A stretch of DNA of 64,000 nt from Xenopus tropicalis (GCF_000004195.4 NC_030678.2:75575404-75639403); one strand, 5' to 3'; shown: positions 1 through 11,459, counted from the first letter of the stretch. The notes: generated by a model not told the origin, from the letters alone. Numbers and translations are program-made.

Positions 1-139
1 TGTATGCAGATTATTGCCAATCTGACCAGTCCAATGAGCAACGGTAGTTAACCAAAACCACTGGTGATACATTCTTTCCCTAGCAACTTTTTTCACAGAT
101 GGGTTATTTGTACCTTCCATAGGGACTATTTATAATGTT
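1..139. other. Single-copy AT-rich DNA
   Basis: I see no gene, repeat terminus or promoter in this stretch. It leads into the first MITE. Confidence 0.5.
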
Positions 140-293
140 TATAAAATAATAAGAATTAAGTTTGCCCAGGAGCAGTAACCCATAGCCGCCAATCAGCAGG
201 TAGAATTTAGTTGTCGCCTGCTTGAAAGCAAACATTTTATTGGTTACTACGGGTTACTGCTACTGGAAAAACCTAGTGCCTATTACATTTGGG
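140..293. mobile_element. Small palindromic MITE, copy 1 (AGCAGTAACCCATAG family)
   Basis: The left half reads GTTTGCCCAGGAGCAGTAAC and the right half ends with the complementary GGGTTACTGC and TATTACATTTGGG, so the element is an imperfect inverted repeat of about 150 bp. A second copy in the same orientation lies at 27165-27326 with the same central blocks (CCAATCAGCAGGTAGAAT and AAGCAAACAT). It is non-coding. The superfamily is not resolved because no clear target duplication is visible. Confidence 0.7.
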
Positions 294-355
294 AGTTGGA
301 GAGGAGCAATGAAAGAAATTATTTTATCAATTACTATATCACAAACAGATACATA

Positions 356-837
356 GGGGCCTATTCACTAAAGTCCAAATTTTTTGGGCTTAAAATCACA
401 ATTTGGAAAAAATTCGGAGTAACCATGATATTTTCTGATGTTCTAAAATGTCACTAAAATGTTTTTTTTGGTTGTATGAAAATATTGTAATTGTTTTCCG
501 AAAGTCACAAAATTTTCATATCCGAACGTTTGAAACCTTCAATGAATGATTTTGGAAGCCTCCATAGGACTCAATGGCACTCGACAGATCCAACCTGGCG
601 AAAAGAGAGTCACGATACCAAAGCTTGAATGAATTCCAAAATGGTCGAAGCCATTGCGAAAAGCTTGACTTTTTCATCAACTGAACATCATAACTGACAT
701 TTAAAAAAAGTTTAGTTAGGGGAGATTGGAAAAGCATGACTTGTTTGTGGAAGTTAACAAAATTATCGTGGACTTTACGAAATGTTCACTAAGTTAGAAA
801 AAATAACTACTTAATCGAGGTTTTGTAAATGGGCCCC
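356..837. mobile_element. GGGGCC-ended palindromic MITE, copy 1
   Basis: It begins GGGGCCTATTCACTAAAG and ends TTTGTAAATGGGCCCC, an imperfect terminal inverted repeat. The interior (a TTTTGGAAGCCTCCATAGG block and a following GAATTCCAAAATGGTCG block) matches the copy at 4186-4836 in inverted orientation. ATA flanks both ends and may be a 3-bp target duplication. The short minus-strand open frame at 516-737 lies inside the repeat and is not a gene. Confidence 0.7.
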
Positions 838-1592
838 ATAATGTAATCACACTTTGTCTTTTATATGACTTCAAACATCCATTAATTAAAATACTGCTGC
901 CTTTTTAATCTAATAGAGATATAAAAATACAAGAGAATTTGTGTACACGAGATCTGTATAATGAAGGACAACCTTTCTAGTGTCAAGAAACTTTAATTTA
1001 ACCTGACCTTACACATATTCAGACATGTTTGACTTTAACACACACTTTGTAAGAACTAAAAGATGAATACTTTATACTCTCTGGTGATCCTATTAAGTTT
1101 CCAGTCTGAGCAATGTTAGAGCTAGTGTTATCCAGTCCTTGGTTCCATGTGAGATAAATTTCAGTGACCATGAGGCCAAGCCAAGTATTATCTTTCATAT
1201 CCATGGTTCTATACTGTCATGCTCAATAAAATCAGTATATACTGTACATCAAATATAGTATAGAAGTTATGATGGACATGAGGGACACATGGTACACAAA
1301 GCTTCAGCACAGGATTTGCATAGGAAGACTCACTGGCTGCTTGTTGTTGCAAATTCTGGTCTTTATTTCAATAAAACTCTTAATAATTGCCTTTTCTGAA
1401 CACAACAGTAGTTCTGTTTATTGGTATTTAAAGCTTTTAACATTGTGTATCCATGTAATCCAATCTTTTTGGGACACTGATACCCGTGTCTGCAGTTTTT
1501 ATAGAATACAGAAGTAAATACAGCTATTTGTATATCCCCTGCACCATAACCACTTGCATAGATCCAACATGACTAAAAGGCAGTTTGGTATC
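838..1592. other. Single-copy AT-rich DNA
   Basis: Nothing recognisable. The two short open frames near 1019-1204 (minus) and 1269-1517 (plus) have no family signature and no convincing splice or promoter context. Confidence 0.5.
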
Positions 1593-1911
1593 ATCTAAGT
1601 CAGTGCTGTCCAACTGGCGGCCCGCGACCCCCCTCTGTGTGGCCCCCCACCTGTCTGGCTGCTTTGATGGCTTACCTTTGTGTAAGCTTTAAATGGTATC
1701 AGTACTGAATTTCACTGGCCCCAGATTCAGGCTGTAATCCCTCTGTATTGTTTAAAAATGTAATCCCCTGTACTGTTCACACCTTTTAATCTCTGTATTG
1801 TTCACCCCCTGCAGTGTTTACACCTCAGGCTCAGGCTGTAATCACCCATATTGTTCTCCTGTTCACACCTCAGACATTGTATGTACTGCCTGGCCTATGC
1901 TGCCTGTGTGT

Positions 1912-2469
1912 TGGCAGTATAGGGTAGGCAAAGTATGGCACATAGGCAGCATAGGGCAGGGAGGGTATGGTACACACAGGCAGCATAGGTCAGGAAGGAT
2001 ATGGCACACACAGGCAGGGTAGGGCAGGCAGAGTATGGCACACACAGGCAGCATAGGGCAGGGAGGGTATGGCACACACAGGCAGGGTAGGGCTGGCAGA
2101 GCATGGCACACACAGGCAGGGTAGGACTGAGTATGGCACACACAGGCAGCATAGGGCAGGCAGAGTATGGCACACACAGGCATCATAGGGCAGGCAGAGT
2201 ATGGCACACACAGGCATCATAGGGCAGGCAAAGTATGGCACACACAGGCAGCACAGGGCAGGCAGAGTATGGCACACACAGGCATCATAGGGCAGGCAGA
2301 GTATGGCACACACAGGCAGCATAGGGCAGGCAGAGTATGGCACACACAGGCAGGGTAGGGCTGAGTATGGCACACACAGGCAGCATAGGGCAGGCAGAGT
2401 ATGGCACACACAGGCATCATAGGGCAGGCAGAGTATGGCACACACAGGCAGCATAGGGTAGGCAGAGTG
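1912..2469. repeat. 34-bp minisatellite inside the hAT element
   Basis: About 16 head-to-tail units of an AGGCAGCATAGGGCAGGCAG + AGTATGGCACACAC motif. Unit starts at 1944, 1978, 2012, 2046, 2080 and 2114 give a strict 34-bp period; later units include shortened 30-bp variants. The unit has few stop codons, so several overlapping frames stay open on both strands (for example minus 1990-2454, Cys/Pro-rich). These frames are a consequence of the repeat, not genes. Confidence 0.92.
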
Positions 2470-2514
2470 CTGCCTGTGTGTGCCATACTCTGCCTACCCT
2501 ATGCTGCCTGTGGG
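2425..2514. repeat. Inverted terminal unit of the minisatellite (hairpin)
   Basis: Immediately after the last direct unit, at about 2469, the array continues as its own reverse complement (CTGCCTGTGTGTGCCATACT and on to about 2514). The last direct unit and this inverted unit form a perfect or near-perfect hairpin of roughly 40 bp per arm with almost no loop. Confidence 0.85.
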
Positions 2515-2898
2515 AGGTGAACCTGGCAGGGGTTTGTTTTGGGAGTTTGTTAGCAGTTGGAAATAGTGATGAAATGGTCACTAAGGTGTATAATTATATG
2601 CTGGGGGTTGCTGTGCTATCCACAGGGGAGGAGGAGGCATATGGATTTAAGGGTACATCTTAATATGACATAATATAATTCTTTCATATATGAATAACTG
2701 TTGATATCCCCGCAGTGAGGACCAAGCATTTGAGTTTTTGCTGCACTACCACCATTGTGACAAAATGGGTGTGGTTTGAAGTGGGCGTGGCTTAAAGGGG
2801 CGTGGTCAAAACTGGCTTCCATTAGCGGCCCTCCACCATGTATGCGAGAGAAATTCCGGCCCTCGGCACCGCAGAAGTTGGACAGCACTGATCTAAGT

Positions 2899-4185
2899 GA
2901 TATGTTATTAGTGGAAAGAGTTTAATTGTAAGCTCTTGTGAATAGAGCCCTCTGATCCTGTGTTTTACTCTATATATACTCTATAAAATGTATCAATAAA
3001 TGGGAACATGGGAATAATAATAAAGAACATTGTGAAGACTGCACCTCATCTTTATCACATTTCATGCCCCCTAACATTCCTTTACCTCAAAAATCTTTAA
3101 CAATAAAAACAGTAACTTTTATATTCATTACATAATTACATTAGTTTTAGTATCAACATTTGTAAGACTGTGTGCACACCCTGTAGTGTCCACACCCACT
3201 GTCTTGCATACACAAATACAGTTTAAACACCTGCAGAGTAGATGCAGCCATATACACCATCTTGTTTTCATCCAGGCCTTTCCCTCGCTAATTTGCAGAG
3301 CCATTGCTATCCCTTTAATAGAAGAAAGACATACAAACTACCAAGCACACAAATCCTTGCTGTGGCTAAATCATGTATTGTATTTTTATAACCAGGTCTT
3401 TAGTATTGGAGACTCTCGCTGCATTTCTATTGTTGACTTCTTTTTCTGTTGCTGCCCAGCTCAAAAACTGCTGTGATTGTGACTTTTTTACATTTTACCC
3501 TGCCCCCCCCCCCCCACACTGCAGCAGGTTAATTGTTTCCCCTGATGAATACAATTAAATATCCTCTAGCTTATCACCACTGACGGAGGGGTGAGACACT
3601 CTCCCTTTCACTATATCATGACCAAAGAATTCCCTGTCTGTTCTTTCCTCTAATCTCAAAGCTCCATGCTCTCTGTACATCCCACTGCTTCCCTATACAT
3701 AAAGAGATCTCCAAAGACTTTCTTGCATTGACCTTGAATACCAGTGTGCATAGATATCATGTTCTTTAGTAATCCTCTCTTTTCAGTTGAAAATAAGCAC
3801 ATTGTGTTTATATTTTCCCATATGATATATACTACTGATTTTTGGTTATTTTATTACTTTCACATTTGAGAGAATATTACTTGTGTGCGATTTTTTAGGA
3901 AACTTATTGCTGTCTTCTGGCCTCTAGTCAAAATAAACTAATTTTAAATAGTACATATTACTCTGTCCACTCTTTTGCCACAATTTTGACACAATTTTTT
4001 TCCCAGCATGCTGAGCCGTAGTGGTAGTGTCCACTTAAGTGTAATAGTTTGGCCTGCTGCCATATTCATATATCGGAAGCTACATATCTGGAGGTCACAT
4101 GGGCATTTTAGGGTTTCCTCAATAGTTAGTATGTTCCATGCTAAAGTAGTTTCTAAGAGAACTGTGTTATAAAAGGTCAGTCATG
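2899..4185. other. Single-copy DNA with a poly-C tract
   Basis: No gene is recognised. A run of 13 C residues lies at 3503-3515. Open frames at 3186-3476 and 3373-3558 overlap each other in different frames and have no domain signature. Confidence 0.5.
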
Positions 4186-4836
4186 GGGGCCCATATATTA
4201 AACCACAATTTATTTTTTTTTTAGAAAAAAATCATATTTTTTTAAATTTATAGACCTTTTTGTAATGTCCACGATAATTGCGTTAAAATTCCATGACTTT
4301 TTCATGGTTTTCATTAACTTCCACGAAAAAGTCATATTTTTTGCAAAGACTACGACCATTTCGGAATTCATTCAGCTTTGGTATCGAGGCTATCTTTTGG
4401 CCAGGTTGGATCTGCAGAGTGCCATTGAGCCCTATGGGAGACTTTCCTTGGGCCGGGTTGGAGCTGCAGAGTGCCATTGAGCCCTATGGGAGACTTTCCT
4501 TGGGCCAGGTTGGAACTGCAGAGTGCCATTGAGCCCTATGGGAGACTTTCCTTGGGCCGGGTTGGAGCTGCAGAGTGCCATTGAGTCCTATGGAAGGCTT
4601 CCAAAATCATGCACTGAAGGTTTCAAAGCCATAAAGGTTTTCGTGCCATTTACAAACGTTTGAATCCGAAAATTTCGTGACTTTCGGAATGCTACCACGG
4701 TATTTTCGTACGACCGATAAAAGAATTTTCATTACATTTTTGAACATCAGAAATTATCGTGGTTACTCGAATAATACAAATTTTTTCCAATCGTGATTTT
4801 AACCACCAAAAAATCGTGGTTTCATGAATGGGCCCC
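4186..4836. mobile_element. GGGGCC-ended palindromic MITE, copy 2
   Basis: Bounded by GGGGCCCATATATTAAACCA and TTTCATGAATGGGCCCC. Its interior is the inverted counterpart of the copy at 356-837: the TTCATTCAGCTTTGGTATCG block and the TCCTATGGAAGGCTTCCAAA block occur reverse-complemented there. A four-unit 52-bp tandem repeat has expanded in the middle. Short plus-strand frames at 4265-4532 are translations of this repeat. Confidence 0.75.
4399..4606. repeat. 52-bp tandem repeat, four units
   Basis: Units start with GGCCRGGTTGGA at 4399, 4451, 4503 and 4555, an exact 52-bp spacing, each containing CTGCAGAGTGCCATTGAG. The homologous MITE at 356-837 has a single copy, so this is a local expansion. 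Confidence 0.93.
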
Positions 4837-4887
4837 TAAGTGTCTCTTTCTTTTTTATGATGCATTTATTCAAATTCATATTACAAG

Positions 4888-5095
4888 TAGTGATGAGCGA
4901 AACACATTGAAGTCAATAGGCGACTTTTTTGATGCAACAAAATTTTTGCGCGCAATTTTTGAGGTGACTTTTTTTTCTCAGTCATGGTGAATTTTTTTGC
5001 ACTGAATTTTTGCTGCCATTTCATGAAAAAATTCGGCAATGCCGAAATGTGGAATCTTTGAATCCATGCCTGCCAAAAAAATTAGCAAATCACTA
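4888..5095. mobile_element. hAT MITE, TAGTGATGAGCGA family, copy 1
   Basis: Starts TAGTGATGAGCGA and ends AGCAAATCACTA. Flanks ATTACAAG (4880-4887) and ATTGCAAG (5096-5103) agree in 7 of 8 positions, a decayed 8-bp target duplication. Sister copies with perfect duplications lie at 7020-7331 and 11173-11433. Confidence 0.8.
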
Positions 5096-5103
5096 ATTGC
5101 AAG

Positions 5104-7011
5104 TCTATAATGCTAGAAATCCTGATTATGCCATGTGGGTACATTGGTAGAGTGTTAAGCTAATGGTAGTGCCAGAATGCAACTCACCTAGGACCTGGGA
5201 CTGCCATGCAATATGAAGGAAAAATTACTGTATGAAGGGCTGAGTATAGTCCCACATGCAGGACTTGGAACATATGATTTCCGTATGAGTTCAGTTAAAG
5301 TCAGAAACTTGACCATTCACATTTGCAACCATGTTTCATGAATATCAATAAGATCATGACTCTCGCTGTGCCCCGCATGTGGCCGGCTTAAGAAGGTTTT
5401 AAACATACTAATGACTTTTGATTTACCCTTATCTCATGTATAGATATGCAATTGTTTATTAAAATTCTGTAACTTGACTATAATACAATACAATTACAAT
5501 TATTTTCCACCACAACTCTCCATATAAGCTTCTTACATTTATAATAATATGCAGAGTCTTTCCCACATATAAAACAATATAGATACTTTAGTGTGCCATA
5601 ATCTGCAATCTGTAAATTTAAATGTATTTATTTATTTGTAATTTTTCTTATACATATTGTGCTAACTGAATTTTTTAACATTGTTCCAAATATTGTGCTC
5701 TTCATATGAAGTCATAAAGTTCTTATCCTGCCTCACTTAAATCTTAAACTTTAAAAGTATAAAGATTTTTTTCCTAAATGGGTGGAAACGCTGGTATAGA
5801 AATCACAGAAGGATAAAGTGTAAGAAAGACAGGCTGGAGCTGGCTGCTTCCCCTCCCCAAATACAATCCCTTTGCTGTAATTTCTGGGGGATTGCTTCAT
5901 CTTGGGTGCAGATATATTTGTGTCAAGGTGCAGCTGCACAGATAGCCAGAGCTGCCTGACTCTATGCATAGTAAGAGGCTTTCAGAGAAAGAGGTTATGC
6001 CCAGAGCAAGGCCTTATCAGAGCAAGCTGCCTGCCATTTATCTGATTCCCTATCGAATATGAAAACAGGCCTCAATCTGCTGCTTCTATTTTCCTTGTGA
6101 AAGCTATGGGTGGAATAATAATTCAGTCCATTTTTTGTTTGTTTTCAGCTAACCTTTTTTGTCAAACCACCAGCATTTTAGTGTCCAGAGTCCAGTCATA
6201 GAAAAAAAAAATAGAAAAGTTGTAAAATCTACCTTTTAATCTACCTTTTTCATATCATTTAACCAAACAAAAAAATGTAACATTTCAGCATTTAAAACCT
6301 CAGCACAGGCCAAAATGGCATATATGTTTGTGTTTGTGTCAGGGGGTATTTGATTTTATTACCTATTGCACATTTTTGTTGCATTGGCAGTTAAATATCT
6401 ATTATATTTCCTAATATAGGAAAGAGATTGTATTTAATTCACTTTGCAGGGATGATAGTTCTGTAGCCCACTAGCAATAAATGTTTTATTATTCTCTTAT
6501 CAGCTACTTCTATCCTGACTTATAAGCAAAAGGCTGAAACCAAATAGTTTATTGCATATTTGTCAAAATAATTCAACTGGGTTAAAAGAAAGGGTGTTGC
6601 TGTAGGGGAGGGGTACTACAAAGAGGCAGTGCTGTCATATAAATTCTCTATACTTTTATCATGCTATAGTTCTCTAATTAGTTGAGTTACAGTTCTACAA
6701 CAACTGCTGTCTTTTATTCAGAAACTGAAGTATGTTATTCAGAACTGTGACCTAATTTTAGGAGGAATTTGCATCACAGTGAATTAGCTAATTCAAGGAC
6801 ATATTTTATACATTTTTGGTTAGGAGAATTTTAACCAATTTACAGGCAAATTTCTATATAACATACAGTTGGCACTGGTGGCTTGACTAGATGAGGGGGC
6901 ATCTGACCCTGACTTGGCTGTTTATGTTCCAAAACCCTACCTTGCCAGCAGCTGCCCATTTTATTACATTTTAGAGGAACTGATGTAAATTTTACACAAA
7001 ACAGGGAACTG
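5104..7011. other. Single-copy DNA
   Basis: No gene or repeat terminus is recognised. The block around 5940-6110 is less AT-rich than its surroundings and could hold conserved non-coding sequence, but nothing specific supports this beyond composition. The minus-strand frame at 5751-5969 has no recognisable domain. Confidence 0.45.
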
Positions 7012-7019
7012 TTCTCAAT

Positions 7020-7331
7020 TAGTGATGAGCGAATCTGTCCCATTTCTTCACTTAAAATTCGCAACTTCAGTATAATTTGCAAAACGGCGAAAAATTTGCA
7101 AAACACAACATTTTTGTGACATGGGTGACTTTTTTTGCCATGCCCGCGCCCAATTTGAAATGACTGCACCTAGTTTGATGCGACCATGCCGTTTTGACAC
7201 AACAGCGTCCAATTTTGCGCTAATCTTTCAGTGCCGAAATTTTGTGGCCGTTTCGTGAAAAAATTTGCAGATGGCGAAATTCAGGATTTCGCTGCAAATC
7301 TATGCCTGGCGAAAACATTTGCTCATCACTA
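7020..7331. mobile_element. hAT MITE, TAGTGATGAGCGA family, copy 2, 8-bp TSD
   Basis: Terminal inverted repeats TAGTGATGAGCGAAT and ATTTGCTCATCACTA are flanked by perfect 8-bp direct repeats TTCTCAAT at 7012-7019 and 7332-7339. Ends beginning TAG and an 8-bp duplication indicate the hAT superfamily. The interior is rich in GCGAAA/TTTCGC words and non-coding. Confidence 0.93.
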
Positions 7332-7339
7332 TTCTCAAT

Positions 7340-8344
7340 CTATACCAGTGCATGTGTTTTATACAAAAGGAAGATATAAAAATATAACCACTCCCACCTC
7401 CAAAAAAAGAGAAATAAATCAACAAATGATGCTAAACAGAAAAAAATAATAGACGTTGATTTGTTAAATGATCAAAAAGCATGAAACAAATGCATTCTAT
7501 CACACTTCTATACATTTTTTAATATCTGCACATTCTGATTGTTTCTCAGTAGCAAATGGGCCTTGTAATCTTTCAGTATAAAGCTTATTTATTTCATTTT
7601 GTTAAAATGTCTCTTGCATGTAGCGTAAGATACTATTATAGAGTGATTTGTTCTGAGTAAATGTGGGTTTAATTATGTACTTATCAGCTGTTTCCCAGAA
7701 GTTACAGTTTCCCCAGGAGATTTTAGTGTCACAAACAGATATGCGCTGACTATTTCCATTGGTGCTGGCCTCCTATAATTCAGCCATTGTTTATTAAAGA
7801 TATTTCAGTAAAAGAGAATGATGAGTTCTTAAGACACCCCTCATCAATTCTTCACATCATTGATGGAGGAAGCTTGACCATGTCACTCAGTTAAAATGTG
7901 GTCCATCTGCTCTTGCTATTGTATTTTCTAACACAATACTTTATGGTAACCCTTTCAGTGCTGCTCTGCATTAAAAGATCTAATCTACCATAGCGTGAAC
8001 CCGGACATTAGGAGAAATAACTGATATGTGACACAGATGACACTCAATAGGCATAAATACAGCAGAACAAAGCACAGTGTTGTGTTTTCTGATTTGCCCA
8101 TGTTGTAATATGTGCTAACATTTCTCAGATAATCTTTCCATTGTACTTTGTATTGTATTTTTCATGCAGACAGAGTACATGAGAAAGATGCTGGAAATCA
8201 GTTTTATCTATTTGAAATATTACGCACTCATATGTTTTGGTCACTTACTAGATTTTTTATCTATTTGAAATAGGTTTGTCAGATTGCTGAGTTTATATCG
8301 TGTCTGTTACCCCTTATATATGTACCTTTAGAAACAAAAAAGAA
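7340..8344. other. Single-copy DNA
   Basis: No recognisable gene or repeat. Confidence 0.45.
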
Positions 8345-8800
8345 AACTGGTTATTGGGCCCCACAGCAACTATATTGGGCCGCTACACCTATGCAATGCT
8401 TTAAAGAAACTTACGTAACTTACTTATAAACTACACTGACCTCTAATTAAAAGACTGGCTTAGTAGCACCTTAATTATTTTTACTATTTTTATGAACTAC
8501 TACTGACTAGTTATTGGGACCCACAGCAAGATCATTGGGCCCCTAAACGTATGCAGTTTATGTAACTTGTGCAAAAACTCCTGTATCAAGCAACAACAAT
8601 GCAGAGCAGGGGCAGGTAGCTAGGAAGGTGTTAAACCTCACTGACCCCCAATAAACGGAATAACTTAGTAGCACATTAATCAATGGAACTCTTTATATGA
8701 ACTTCTTATTATAGTTGTATGGGGTCCCAAAGCTTCTTATGGTGGTCATGCTGCTAATATTGCAGTACCCTACACATTGAGATAACTGGTGCTTTGTGGG
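8345..8800. repeat. Diverged tandem repeat of about 160-205 bp
   Basis: TTATTGGGCCCCACAGCAA at about 8351 recurs as TTATTGGGACCCACAGCAA at about 8511 and as a weaker GGGGTCCCAAAGC at about 8720. The trailing segment (ACTGACC, CTTAGTAGCAC, TTAATC) recurs in two units. It is an old tandem duplication, probably of transposon origin. Confidence 0.65.
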
Positions 8801-9513
8801 TCCCTGGACATGACAGACCCCTATACAAGACAACAAGCTTTGCCGCAAAAGACAAAAATATGTGACATTATATGGTAATAACTAAAGCTGAAAAAAGTAA
8901 TTTATGTAAACAAATCAGGAAAATGCTGATATTTGCATTCAGTGTAAACTGGGGTAACTATTACTTATATGGTGTGACTTCATAGGACTTTCTTTGTCCA
9001 TCTAGGAGCAAGCAGATGCTAAGCCATTAAGAAATCACCTATTGTGATTTTGTAAGTCCTATATACAATCTTTTCTTCATTCATAATGAACGGCAACAAT
9101 TACTGGGGAGACCTTTGTGTAGCTCTTACTCTAGTACCCTGTTAAAATGATTTTTTCCTTACAAAAGAGAACATAGAAATTAAAGTCTAATAAATATCAA
9201 CAGTAAACGACCTGACTGCAATCACTCATTGATTTAAAGTCTGTATAGAGAAAACAGTATCTCTATTGTGTCCTTTTTATTTGATTCAGTATTAGCATAA
9301 TTTCATGTGGTAGCAATATTCACAAAGGGAAAGGATAATATATATGCCACCATGCCTGTAGCAGAGAAACAAGGTAAATAATATTATTAATAACTTTATA
9401 ATGAACAATACCCAGATTAGAATTAGAAATGGTTAGAAACTATTCTTGTTTTTTTTTTATGAGGGTCCTGCCCTGACAAATTTGCCTGTCGCTTCAGATT
9501 CAGAAAATGGATT
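8801..9513. other. Single-copy AT-rich DNA
   Basis: No gene or recognised repeat. Confidence 0.45.
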
Positions 9514-9671
9514 TAAGGGCTCTGGCACACGGGGAGATTAGTCGCCCGCGGTAAAACTCCCTGTTCGCGGGCGACTAATCTCCTCGAGTTGCCTACCCCT
9601 GCCATCCCACCGGCGAACATGTAAGGCGCCGCCGCGTCTGCCATCCCGCCGGCGACTTACATGTAGCCCTA
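9514..9671. mobile_element. GGGCTCTGGCACACGGGG-type MITE, copy 1
   Basis: The left end GGGCTCTGGCACACGGGGAG with GATTAGTCGCCCGCG is followed by an inverted CGCGGGCGACTAATCTCC and by GCCATCCCACCGGCG blocks, ending ATGTAGCCCTAA. The reverse-oriented relative at 46057-46280 carries the same modules. It is GC- and CpG-rich against an AT-rich background. Confidence 0.75.
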
Positions 9672-10269
9672 AAACCATATATTTCCAGTAACAAAAGACA
9701 GACAAGCGGGGTAAGTATTATTTAAACTTTCCGGTAATAGGACCCAACATCTATTCCTACTGCACACCAAACTAGTTAATCAAATTATTTTTGTGAACCT
9801 TCCCAAATGCTGGCAGATCTCTCAGCACTACTTGTGGCTTATCAGCAATTGGAAAAATGCAATATTTCCCACAATTGTTCCCAAAGCCTGCACTTAGGCC
9901 GTCATTTCCTTTATGTGCAATAAAGTAATGTGCCTTGCAGTTAAGGAATATAAATAAATAAGTAATGGATAGCTGCAGTGGTTAGGGTTAAGGGGTTGTT
10001 AATAGTAATAACCAATACCACTGTTTTTAAGGTCACTGAAAAAGTAGCAAAATCATGGAAAAGTTCACAGAATAGTGAAGTTTCCCTGAATGTAAAATGT
10101 ATTGGATCCACTGGGCATATTGGATTCACTGGGCATTTTTCAGCATATTTTTTCTCGTGCCAAATGCATTAGAGTTAAATGGTGGGAAAAAAGCATAAGA
10201 TAGTTTTGGAACCACAATCATTTGAAACATGTGTGCATCTACAGTAAATGATTGTTTAGATCACTAATC
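9672..10269. other. Single-copy AT-rich DNA
   Basis: No gene or recognised repeat. Confidence 0.45.
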
Positions 10270-10545
10270 CAGTGATCCCCAACCAGTGGCTCGGGGGCAA
10301 CATCTTGCTCACCAACCCCTTGGATGTTGCTCTCAGTGCCCCCAAACCAGCTAGTTATTTTTGAATTCCTGACTTGGGGGCAAGTTTTGGTTGAATAAGA
10401 ACAAGATGTACTACCAAATAAAGCCCCCTGTAAGCTGATAGTGTGCATAGAGGCTGCCTAATAGCCAATCTTAGCCTTATTTGGCACCTCCATGAACTTT
10501 TATGATGCTTTTGTTTCTCTCCAAGTCATTTTACATTTGACTGTG
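10270..10545. mobile_element. hAT-like repeat fragment (CAGTGATCCCCAACC family), copy 1
   Basis: Begins CAGTGATCCCCAACCAGTGG, a CAG-type end of the kind seen in hAT elements, followed by GGCAACATCTTGCTCACC. A near-identical stretch runs at 33737-34010, and the inverted end occurs at 50263-50336. The far terminus is not identified, so boundaries on the right are approximate. Confidence 0.75.
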
Positions 10546-10954
10546 GACCTCTGTTCTAATCAATGGGGAGAGATTCTGAGCATCTGAGATATTTATTGCA
10601 CAGGGAATCAATGTATGTGTCATTGCCCTAAACATCTTCAACATTTTTGTTAATATCCTAAAATAAAAACATCTAATGAGATTGTGGGCCTCATTTAATA
10701 AGATTGCACCATTGCCAAATATCAAAAGAAATCAATTAGCAATTAATTTTGAGGAGTCTGATACAAATTAAAAGGATGAAATAGAAGATCTGTTTGGTTA
10801 CTAAGAGTATCTGAATGGTGCAATTCATCACCTGCTCGTAAATTATACCCTGCAGTGTTTTGTTTTTTTTTTAAAAGAACATTATCCAGAACTATTTAAA
10901 CATATATAAAACATTGTTTTGGCATATTTTTATTTGAGGAGTAAAATATAAATA
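10546..10954. other. Single-copy AT-rich DNA
   Basis: No gene or recognised repeat. Confidence 0.4.
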
Positions 10955-11459
10955 CAGGTATGGGATTTATTATAAAGAAACAATTATTCAGAAATCTCTC
11001 TCCTATAGAGGCCATCTGCCATAAAGCAAATAATTCTAGTTTTTAAAAATGATTTGTTGCTGTTACTTGATGGTAACTAAGCTGCATGAATCTATATTGA
11101 CTTGAGATGGTAATCCAAATTACAGAAAGACCCTTTTTCTGGAAAACCCCTGGTCCCAAGAATACTGGATAACAGTGATGAGCGAATCTGTCCCGTTTTG
11201 CCGTAAAATTCACGAAACAACAGGAAAATTTGAGAAAAGGCGAAAAATCTGTGAAATGCGTTTGTTGCACGACTTGTTTGTCATTGGCGTCTTTTTTTGT
11301 CGAGTGCCTTTTTTTGCCACAAGGCGCAACAAATTTTTACGCTAAGAATTTCCACTGAAGTTTCATAAACCAATTTGTCAATGGCGAAATTCGCTGCAAA
11401 TCCAAGCCTGGCGAAAAAATTCACTCATTTCTACTGGATAACAGGTCCCATACCTATAC
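10955..11459. mobile_element. CAGGTATGGGA-ended MITE with a nested hAT MITE
   Basis: The outer element starts ACAGGTATGGGATTTATTAT and ends GGATAACAGGTCCCATACCT. It contains the diagnostic CCAAATTACAGAAAGACCC block shared with copies at 36315-36928 and (partly) 44390-44616 and 31330-31375. A hAT MITE (11173-11433) has inserted into its right arm, duplicating CTGGATAA. Confidence 0.82.
11173..11433. mobile_element. hAT MITE, TAGTGATGAGCGA family, copy 3, 8-bp TSD
   Basis: Starts CAGTGATGAGCGAATCTG and ends TTCACTCATTTCTA, flanked by perfect CTGGATAA repeats at 11165-11172 and 11434-11441. Removing the element and one flank restores the right arm of the outer MITE, which shows the order of insertion. 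Confidence 0.93.

Larger units (their letters stand above)
1601..2890. mobile_element. hAT-type DNA transposon (non-autonomous) with 8-bp TSD
   Basis: The element starts CAGTGCTGTCCAACTGGCGG and ends AGAAGTTGGACAGCACTG, a terminal inverted repeat. Identical 8-bp direct repeats ATCTAAGT flank it at 1593-1600 and 2891-2898. CAG-type ends with an 8-bp duplication are the hallmark of hAT transposons. No transposase frame is present. The interior carries a 34-bp minisatellite. A 3'-truncated copy of the same family without the minisatellite lies at 35274-35480, so the array probably grew after the family arose. Confidence 0.9.

Noticed and set aside
1863..2486. Cys/Pro-rich small proteins (repeated LPYAACVCH peptide)
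   Set aside because: Direct translation of the 34-bp minisatellite in multiple frames.
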